From positions 1 through 42,168 of the forward strand of contig JADFDC010000017.1 of the NCBI GenBank assembly GCA_018263115.1: DNA of 42,168 nt, read 5' to 3'. This stretch comes from Thiobacillus sp. (GTDB lineage Bacteria > Pseudomonadota > Gammaproteobacteria > Burkholderiales > Thiobacillaceae). This document shows positions 36,288-42,168 of the stretch, in pieces (position 1 is the first letter of the stretch; each line of letters begins with the position of its first letter). The translations under genes were made by a program, and so were the position numbers. The notes under the pieces are model-generated. The model worked only from the letters and a program-made list of their open reading frames with translations. It ran no database searches and was not told the origin of the DNA.

Positions 36288-36303
36288 TGTACCATTTGGT
36301 ACA
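36288..36303. promoter_or_regulatory. Perfect palindromic operator upstream of DUF1348-tetR
   Basis: TGTACCA-TT-TGGTACA is a perfect 16-bp dyad, 18 bases before the DUF1348 start and partly in the expected promoter or leader. Its size and symmetry fit a TetR dimer site, presumably for the protein encoded at 35226-35786. Confidence 0.75.
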
Positions 36304-36563
36304 AATTAGCTCAGCCCGCAAAGATTGCAAGCCTTTTGGGGATTTCCTTATCAGATCGGCCAGCCTAATTGGCATGTCACGCATTTCCTCTTACCGTCAT
36401 CAAGACGACCATCATGAATGCATAATCCAATCCTATAGGCGCAATCGGAATATCATCTTGGACAACAAAATCCGCCTGGCTCATATTCCGGATTAACAGC
36501 TGTTTGTTAATGCGTGTAGATCCGCTCAATGCCATCCGACCTGTTTCCAGTAAATAAACCAGA

Positions 36564-37883
36564 ATGAAAATCGAGCTTGCAGAAATCTATCGTGATACCG
36601 AGCTGGGACAAGAAGCGGAAGCACTATTGCAGCCTTGTGTGATTTGCGGGCAGTGCGAACCCGTCTGCCCAACCTACCGCCTGCTCAATGACGGGTGGGA
36701 CGGACCGCGCGGACGAATCTATCTGATCAAGCAAATGCTGGAGGGCAAAATGCCTTCCGCCACTACACTGCCACCGGCCTTTTCCATGGAAACGCTTGAG
36801 CGGGCCACCATTTCCGGCAATGTTCAACTGCATCTTGACCGCTGCCTGACCTGCCGTTCCTGTGAATCGAGTTGTCCTCAAGGTGTGCGCTATGGACGTC
36901 TGCTTGATATCGGCCGGGAACTGTCCGAGAAGGCAGCGCCACGCCCACTCAAGGAAAGAATGACGCGCCGGCTGGTGCGTTCCGCCATTTCAAACCGGTC
37001 CCGATTCACCGCCCTACTGCGTACGGGCCAGATGCTGCGCCAATATCTTCCGGACAAACTGAGCGTCAGGATTCCTCAACATCGAAAGGCCGGCGACTGG
37101 CCACAACGCGCACATGCCCGCCGCATGCTGGTCTGGCAGGGTTGCGTGCAGCCCGCCCTGGCACCGAACATCAACGCCGCAGCCGCGCGCATACTGGACC
37201 GCTTTGGCATCAGACTTGTCGCATCCGGTGACGGCTGCTGCGGCGCACTGAGCCAGCACATGGCTGCCCCGGAGGAATCTCGTGCCTTCATGCGCCGCAC
37301 GATCGATATCCTGTGGCCACACGTCGAATCGGGCATTGAAGCTATCATCCTCACAGCCAGCGGCTGTGGCGCGTTTTTCCGCGAGTACGGCGAGCTGCTT
37401 GAAGATGATCTGCAGTATCGAGACAAGGCCAAAAGTATCTCGGAACTGATCCGGGACATCGCCGAGGTTGTTGCGGCTGAATGGAAAAACGAACCTCAAA
37501 CAGAGATGCCTGCTCCTGAAAAACAGCCCCGCATCGCCTTCCAGTCGTCCTGCAGCCTGCAGCACAGCCAGAAACTAAACGGCGTGGCCGAAAAACTGCT
37601 GAAGCGCGCCGGGTTCAAACTGGTGCCCGTTTCCTACTCGTTCATGTGCTGCGGCGCGGCGGGTACCTACTCCATCCTGCAACCGGAACTCGCCCAATCG
37701 TTGCGCGCGCAAAAACTCAAAACCCTGCTGGCCAGCAGGCCTGAAGCCATCGCCACGGCGAATATCGGCTGCCTGGCCCATCTGGCATCCGTGTCGCCCT
37801 TGCCGGTCAACCACTGGATTGAATTGCTCGATGAAAGGCTATCGACCGCCGCGACGACGGAGCCGAAGTTAGAAAGCGCTTGA
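36564..37883 (+). CDS. glcF: Glycolate oxidase iron-sulfur subunit-like protein
   Basis: 439 residues. The N-terminus has two [4Fe-4S] ferredoxin motifs: CVICGQCEPVCPTYR (about 26-40) and CLTCRSCESSCPQGVRYG (about 93-110). Two CCG domains follow, with DGCCGALSQH and FMCCGAAGTYS, which bind further Fe-S or heterodisulfide-type clusters. It is like GlcF of glycolate dehydrogenase, which passes electrons from GlcDE to quinone in recycling of phosphoglycolate made by RuBisCO. No glcD or glcE is next to it in the window. A 288-bp gap upstream contains only the tetR operator and no other gene. The ribosome-binding site is poor. Confidence 0.88.
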   Translation: MKIELAEIYRDTELGQEAEALLQPCVICGQCEPVCPTYRLLNDGWDGPRGRIYLIKQMLEGKMPSATTLPPAFSMETLERATISGNVQLHLDRCLTCRSCESSCPQGVRYGRLLDIGRELSEKAAPRPLKERMTRRLVRSAISNRSRFTALLRTGQMLRQYLPDKLSVRIPQHRKAGDWPQRAHARRMLVWQGCVQPALAPNINAAAARILDRFGIRLVASGDGCCGALSQHMAAPEESRAFMRRTIDILWPHVESGIEAIILTASGCGAFFREYGELLEDDLQYRDKAKSISELIRDIAEVVAAEWKNEPQTEMPAPEKQPRIAFQSSCSLQHSQKLNGVAEKLLKRAGFKLVPVSYSFMCCGAAGTYSILQPELAQSLRAQKLKTLLASRPEAIATANIGCLAHLASVSPLPVNHWIELLDERLSTAATTEPKLESA

Positions 37884-37933
37884 ATAATGCGCGTGAATTC
37901 ATGACTGCACCTGGCTTGGGAGAGCAAAAAAGA

Positions 37934-38704
37934 ATGAAAACAACTACACAATTTGCTGGCGCAATTGCCTTCTTTTGCACTATCCAATGGACTTCCGCCC
38001 ATGCGGGCCATCCCTTGATTACTGAAGATACAGGCACGCAAGGGACCGGAAATTATCAACTGGAATTGACGCATGACTTGAGCCGAGACAACGAGGCGGG
38101 TACCAAAACCCTCAGCCAAAGTTTGAATGCGGTTCTTTCTTATGGCCTGACAGACAAATTCGATATCGTTGTCGCCCTGCCATATGAGCATTCAGTCGAA
38201 CGGTCAGGCGGAACAAAAACCACGGTTCACGGCTTTGCCGACATGGAGATCGCAGCCAAGTGGCGTTTCCATGACGAAGGTCCGCTCAGCCTAGCCCTGC
38301 GGCCAGGGCTTGGACTGCCCACGGGTAACGAAGACAAGGGCCTGAGCTCGGAGCACATCATCCCCAGCCTGTTTGGCGTCATGACCTATGCCATTGAGCC
38401 TTGGGCTTTTCATCTTCATCTTGGCTACACACGAAATTTCCATGATGGCTCGGGACAACGCGATCACATTTATCACGCTTCGGTTGCCGCTGAATATCAT
38501 TTCGGAGACTCCGCGCGGCTTGTCGCGGATGCCAGCACCGAAACCAATCCAGATCGCACCGGCCCGAGCCATGCAAGTTCCATTGTGCTGGGACTGATTT
38601 ATTCCTTCACGCCTGATCTGGACATTGACCTAGGCTACCGCAAGGGACTTTCCGATGCGGCAGGCGATCACGCCTGGCTGGCTGGATTGACTATCCGGTT
38701 CTGA
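37934..38704 (+). CDS. Outer-membrane beta-barrel protein, phenol MetA-degradation family-like
   Basis: 256 residues from ATG 37934 after GGGAGAGC; a longer frame overlaps the glcF end. A signal peptide (about 1-24, FAGAIAFFCTIQWTSAHA) leads to a barrel-like sequence of alternating hydrophobic residues (YQLELTHDLS, SYGLTDKFDIVVALPYEHS, FHLHLGYTRNFHD) ending in WLAGLTIRF, an aromatic terminal residue as in outer-membrane proteins. The pattern fits the putative MetA-pathway phenol-degradation/transporter family, which has no defined substrate. Confidence 0.75.
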   Translation: MKTTTQFAGAIAFFCTIQWTSAHAGHPLITEDTGTQGTGNYQLELTHDLSRDNEAGTKTLSQSLNAVLSYGLTDKFDIVVALPYEHSVERSGGTKTTVHGFADMEIAAKWRFHDEGPLSLALRPGLGLPTGNEDKGLSSEHIIPSLFGVMTYAIEPWAFHLHLGYTRNFHDGSGQRDHIYHASVAAEYHFGDSARLVADASTETNPDRTGPSHASSIVLGLIYSFTPDLDIDLGYRKGLSDAAGDHAWLAGLTIRF

Positions 38705-38731
38705 AACTGCGCGAACAAAACGGTATCAGGG

Positions 38732-39211
38732 TCAATCCTTGATTCCACCGGCGGCGCTTTGCAGATAATTCTGCAGTCCCATCTGCTCCATCAGTCCTAT
38801 CTGGGTTTCCAGATAATCGATGTGCTCCTCGGTGTCTTTCTGGATTCCGCTGAGCAAATCGCGCGAGACGTAATCCTTGACCGTCTCGCAATGGGCGATG
38901 GCTTCTATGTATAGCGCGCGGCCGGTGTGTTCCAGCTTGAGGTCGGCTGACAGGCATTCAGGCACGTTCTCGCCGATCAGCAGCTTGCCCAGATCCTGCA
39001 GGTTGGGCAGCCCATCCAGGAACAGAATGCGCTCGATCAGCTTGTCGGCGTGATGCATCTCCTCGATTGACTCTTCGTACTCGTGCTTGCCCAGCGCAGT
39101 TAATCCCCAGTTTTTGTACATGCGCGCATGCAGGAAATACTGGTTGATGGCGGTGAGCTCCACCGTCAGGGCCTTGTTCAGATACTGGATGACTTTCTTG
39201 TCGCCTTTCAT
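38732..39211 (-). CDS. bfr: Bacterioferritin
   Basis: 159 residues, the normal length. The start [36 protein letters not shown] is nearly that of E. coli Bfr; ferroxidase ligands are Glu18, Glu51, His54, Glu94, Glu127 and His130 ([13 protein letters not shown], then [11 protein letters not shown]). Met52 in EEMHH is the haem ligand between subunit pairs. It stores iron as a 24-mer in the cytoplasm. It has a strong AAGGAGAAGG ribosome-binding site. It follows the piuC gene on the same strand across a 111-base gap. Confidence 0.96.
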   Translation of the reverse strand: MKGDKKVIQYLNKALTVELTAINQYFLHARMYKNWGLTALGKHEYEESIEEMHHADKLIERILFLDGLPNLQDLGKLLIGENVPECLSADLKLEHTGRALYIEAIAHCETVKDYVSRDLLSGIQKDTEEHIDYLETQIGLMEQMGLQNYLQSAAGGIKD

Positions 39212-39322
39212 GGCCTTCTCCTTTTACTGGAATGAACCGCGACGTTGCCTGTGGCTGGGAGAAATGTGGCTAATGGGCGGTGCGGGTGTTTTATTCTAAG
39301 CAAATGGCCGCTTTAAGCAAAC

Positions 39323-40006
39323 TCAGACGTTTGCCCACATGCGCATGAGGTTGTGGTAACAACTGGTCAACCGGACGGAAATATCGTTGTCGCCGTACTG
39401 CTCCCGCTGGGCCAGGATGGCCATGTCCAGTTCGTACAACAGTTCGCGATTCTGCGGCTCGCGCACCATGCTTTCCAGCCAGGAGAAACAGGCCAGGCGC
39501 GCGCCCCGTGTAACCGGCTCCACCCGATGAACGCTGTAGGAAGGATAAAGAATCAGGTCGCCGGCAGGCAGTTTGACTGGCCGCCCCGCAAACCCGTCTT
39601 CGATGACCAGTTCGCCACCCTCGTATTCATGGGGTTCGGCCAGAAACAGCGTGAATGACAAATCCGTACGTACATGCTGTGCAGAAGCCGGATGGGTACG
39701 GATGGCATTATCAACATGGTTGCCAAAAGAATTGGCTTCGCCGCCATAGCGATTGAACAGCGGCGGGTAAATCCGCTTGGGCAGCGCGGCAGTGAAAAAC
39801 AGCGCGCTCTTGCTCAAGGCTTCCAGCACCAGCGCGCGCAGTTGCTTGGCTTCCGGGCCATCTTCTGGCAGTTGGCGATTGTTCTTGACCTTGGCTGCCT
39901 GAGTTCCGGCAGTGACTCGACCATCCGCCCATTTGGCCTTATCAAGTAACTCACGGGCCAGGTTCAATTGAACCTTGTTCAAAACTTCCGGTATGTGCAA
40001 CAGCAT
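39323..40006 (-). CDS. piuC: PKHD-type Fe(II)/2-oxoglutarate dioxygenase, PiuC-like
   Basis: 227 residues. The metal triad appears as HVDNAI (His-x-Asp, about 97-102) and the distal His in YSVHRVEPV (about 156-164), with the 2-oxoglutarate Arg nearby (GARLACFSW). The start MLLHIPEVLNKVQLN and GTQAAKVKNNRQL are typical. PiuC-type proteins are nearly always next to a siderophore receptor, as here, and are iron-responsive; their substrate is not settled. A terminator hairpin lies between the receptor and this gene. Confidence 0.9.
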   Translation of the reverse strand: MLLHIPEVLNKVQLNLARELLDKAKWADGRVTAGTQAAKVKNNRQLPEDGPEAKQLRALVLEALSKSALFFTAALPKRIYPPLFNRYGGEANSFGNHVDNAIRTHPASAQHVRTDLSFTLFLAEPHEYEGGELVIEDGFAGRPVKLPAGDLILYPSYSVHRVEPVTRGARLACFSWLESMVREPQNRELLYELDMAILAQREQYGDNDISVRLTSCYHNLMRMWANV

Positions 40007-40019
40007 GTTCTACCTCTAG

Positions 40020-40048
40020 AAAAAAATGCAGGAGCTTTGCCCCTGCAT
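40020..40048 (-). terminator. Intrinsic terminator between the siderophore receptor and piuC
   Basis: On the minus strand ATGCAGG (40048-40042) pairs with CCTGCAT (40032-40026) over a 9-base loop, followed by a run of U (40026-40020). It would cut most read-through from the receptor into piuC, setting a receptor-to-hydroxylase ratio. Confidence 0.8.
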
Positions 40049-40068
40049 GGGTTTCAGTCAAAAATCAA

Positions 40069-42168
40069 TCAGAATTTCAACTCACCCGTCAGGATGAACG
40101 ACCGTCTCATGCCAGGTATGGTGAATGCGCCATTGTCATAGATGGCGTCGTACCAGACTTTGTCCAGCAGGTTCCGGACATTGAGTCGGACCGCCCAGCT
40201 TTTCTGTTCGTAAGCCCCCATGGCATCAAAGCGTTCGTAGGCTGGAGCAGTGTTGGGGTGGAATTTCGTTTCGCTTGGCAAAGTCGGAATCGCGCCAGCC
40301 CCACTGGGGGTATAGCCGTAACGGTCGCCCTTGGCTTCCACGCCGCCGCCTATCTTCCAGCCCCCACCCAGCTTGTAGGTTGTCCACAAGTTGAATGTGT
40401 AGGGCGGCGTATTGCGTGCGCGCTGTCCCTTGTAACCCGGGTTGGCCGAAGTGATTACGCCGGTTGTAGCATTGACGTTCTCCGCCACTTCCAGAATCTC
40501 GGCATCCATCAGCGCCAGTCCGGCAAAGATTTCCCAGTCTTCGGAAATGCGGCCCGCCGCTTCGAGTTCCAGACCATCAGTACGGCGTTTCTTGGTCAGA
40601 ACTGCTGCGGTGGATTCCAGGTCCGTATTGCGTTCCCATTCTTTTTCAGCGCGATACAACGCAGCGCGCAAGGCCAGATCGCCATCCATCAAAAGCCACT
40701 TCGAGCCCAGTTCAATCACCTGGCTGCGTTCGGGAGGCAGCGGAGCAACGGTGAGTTGGTAAAGATCAGCCGTCGGGCTGAATGAATCGCTGAAGCTCAG
40801 GTAGTAATGCTGTTCTTCTTTTGGCTGCCAGGAAAGCGCTGCACGATAGCTCCATTCTCCATATTGCAGGCTGGGGGAAGTCGCGCTGGAATAGTCCGCA
40901 TCGAGTTCATCTCGCCTCACACCCAGGGTAGCCTTCCAGAACGGCATGAACTCGAATGTATCCTGTATGTAGATCGCATAGGAATCGCCCTTGAAGTTAA
41001 CCGGATTGCCGGTTGTCGATTCCACATAGGGCTGGAAATTGGGTGGATTCAAAGCATCCGTGCCGCCGAGGTTCCGCAAACCATGCCGATGGCTGTCCTC
41101 ATGGAGGTATTCCACGCCTGCAACCAGTTCATGCTTCATGCCAAGCACACGAAACTTGGTGTTGTAATCGGATTGCAAGGTCAGTGTTTCGTAATCCATC
41201 GAGCGAGTCGGACCTGCATTGGTACTGGGCAGGTTCAGGCCGGTATCGCCCGGCGCCACCGTGGCGCTGGGGGTGCGTGCCCAGTAGCTGCGCTCGTAAT
41301 CCGCATAACGCAAGGAGGTGCGCAGTTCACTGGTCGGGGAGAATTGATGCGTCCAGGTTCCGGTCGTGATACTGGTATCGCTGTCGTCAAAGTTTCGATC
41401 GATACCCCAGAAATATTCAACCGGGAAATTGGTATTCGGCTTGCGGGTCGCGTTGTCAAACGAGAAGCCGTAATCGGGTATGTCGCGTGTGCGCGTGTAG
41501 ATGTGGCTGAGAATGAACTCGTCATCCGTACGCAGCCCGGTAGCAATACTGGCAGCGATACCATCCCGATGCAGTTCTGGCTCCGCACCGGTTGTGGGGT
41601 TGTTGCGCCAGCTCCCTTCGTCGCGCTTCATGACATTGATGCGCATCGCGGTGCTGTCGCCCAGACGCTTGTTGAAGTCACCCGTAACTTCCTGATAGCC
41701 ATCGGTACCGAGGCTGCCCGTCAGCTTGTATTGATCCTTGCGCAAGGGCACCTTGCTCACCTGATTGATGACGCCCCCCGCCTGGCCGCGTCCAAACAGC
41801 ATGGCGGCGGAGCCGCGCAACACGTCGACCTGTTCCAGGTTGAAGGTTTCGCGGTTGTACTGCGCCGTATCGCGTATGCCATCCAAATAGGTGTCGCCGA
41901 AGGTATAAAAGCCGCGCAGCATCATGTTGTCGCCCGAACGGCCACCTTCCGCCGCGTTGAATGTCAGGCCCGAAACGTTGCGCAAGGCCTCGCGCAAGGA
42001 ACCGATCTGCTGTTCTTCCATGAGCTTGTTGGTCACCGTGGTGACCGCCTGCGGAATGTCGTGCGGGTCCTGCAGCACTTTGCCCACCCGGGTTTTGGTG
42101 GCCTGATAGCCATCCTGAACTTCGACATCCTGCTTATCCTTCACTTCCACCGTTGCCAGCGTGGCTTC
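40069..42168 (-). CDS. TonB-dependent catecholate siderophore receptor, Fiu/PiuA-like (5' end outside window)
   Basis: The frame is open to the window end, so the signal peptide and TonB box are missing; about 699 residues are visible. The plug domain is clear (TVTNKLMEEQQIGSLREALRNVSG, GGRSGDNMMLRGFYTFGDTYLDGIRD, VDVLRGSAAMLFGRGQAGGVINQVSK). The barrel ends FILTGELKF with a terminal Phe. The plug resembles Fiu/PiuA and other ferric catecholate receptors. The piuC-like gene downstream on the same strand strengthens this. The true start is not in the window, so no promoter or Fur site can be read. Confidence 0.93.
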   Translation of the reverse strand, partial: EATLATVEVKDKQDVEVQDGYQATKTRVGKVLQDPHDIPQAVTTVTNKLMEEQQIGSLREALRNVSGLTFNAAEGGRSGDNMMLRGFYTFGDTYLDGIRDTAQYNRETFNLEQVDVLRGSAAMLFGRGQAGGVINQVSKVPLRKDQYKLTGSLGTDGYQEVTGDFNKRLGDSTAMRINVMKRDEGSWRNNPTTGAEPELHRDGIAASIATGLRTDDEFILSHIYTRTRDIPDYGFSFDNATRKPNTNFPVEYFWGIDRNFDDSDTSITTGTWTHQFSPTSELRTSLRYADYERSYWARTPSATVAPGDTGLNLPSTNAGPTRSMDYETLTLQSDYNTKFRVLGMKHELVAGVEYLHEDSHRHGLRNLGGTDALNPPNFQPYVESTTGNPVNFKGDSYAIYIQDTFEFMPFWKATLGVRRDELDADYSSATSPSLQYGEWSYRAALSWQPKEEQHYYLSFSDSFSPTADLYQLTVAPLPPERSQVIELGSKWLLMDGDLALRAALYRAEKEWERNTDLESTAAVLTKKRRTDGLELEAAGRISEDWEIFAGLALMDAEILEVAENVNATTGVITSANPGYKGQRARNTPPYTFNLWTTYKLGGGWKIGGGVEAKGDRYGYTPSGAGAIPTLPSETKFHPNTAPAYERFDAMGAYEQKSWAVRLNVRNLLDKVWYDAIYDNGAFTIPGMRRSFILTGELKF

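Noticed and set aside
39212-39322. Fur box before bfr
   Set aside because: No GATAATGATAATCATTATC-like sequence could be seen in the 111-base gap.

Overview
The window reads as chromosomal DNA of a sulfur-oxidising betaproteobacterium, most likely Thiobacillus-like. This is inferred from a complete cobalt-type thiocyanate hydrolase operon, TusA/DsrE/sulfide:quinone-oxidoreductase-like sulfur genes, and housekeeping neighbourhoods typical of that class (fmdB-DUF502-aspS-nudB; MFS-ssb next to uvrA; folB divergent from plsY). No rRNA, tRNA or CRISPR array was recognised.

Layout. 0-0.4 kb: the end of an IS3-family transposase. 0.5-9.7 kb: housekeeping genes (ogt, xerD, a TauE/SafE permease, folB, plsY, a membrane protein, clsB with an EEP-family hydrolase, nudB, aspS, DUF502, fmdB). 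9.8-16.5 kb: a TonB-dependent receptor, ssb, a YajR-like MFS exporter and uvrA. 16.5-17.4 kb: a small unknown protein, a strongly structured possible RNA element, and an alanine-rich lipoprotein. 17.4-22.3 kb: a TetR-adaptor-RND pump operon behind two tandem palindromes.

22.4-35.2 kb is the core. It is a thiocyanate/cyanate island, nearly all on the minus strand. In transcription order it holds cbiM (cobalt uptake), cynS (cyanase), a methyltransferase, scnB-scnA-scnC (thiocyanate hydrolase), a P15K-type activator, a NrtA/SsuA-like ABC transporter (ATPase, Tat-exported binding protein, two permeases with a 31-codon ORF tiled exactly between them), a decayed IS3 scar, then dsrE, tusA, a flavoprotein and a DUF1641 protein. 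A divergent CynR-type regulator carries an unusual Cys-rich tail. About 71 bp of the cynR upstream region, including an ATAG-N7-CTAT LysR-type box, recur upstream of scnB, so one regulator may control both the cyanate and thiocyanate branches. The inferred flow is: SCN- imported by the ABC system, hydrolysed to carbonyl sulfide and ammonia by the Co enzyme, cyanate removed by CynS, and sulfide/sulfane sulfur passed to the flavoprotein, TusA and DsrE. No carbonyl sulfide hydrolase or carbonic anhydrase gene is in the window.

35.2-42.2 kb: a TetR/DUF1348 pair with a perfect palindromic operator, an isolated glcF-like Fe-S gene, an outer-membrane protein, bacterioferritin, a PiuC-type hydroxylase, and a catecholate-type TonB receptor cut by the window end.
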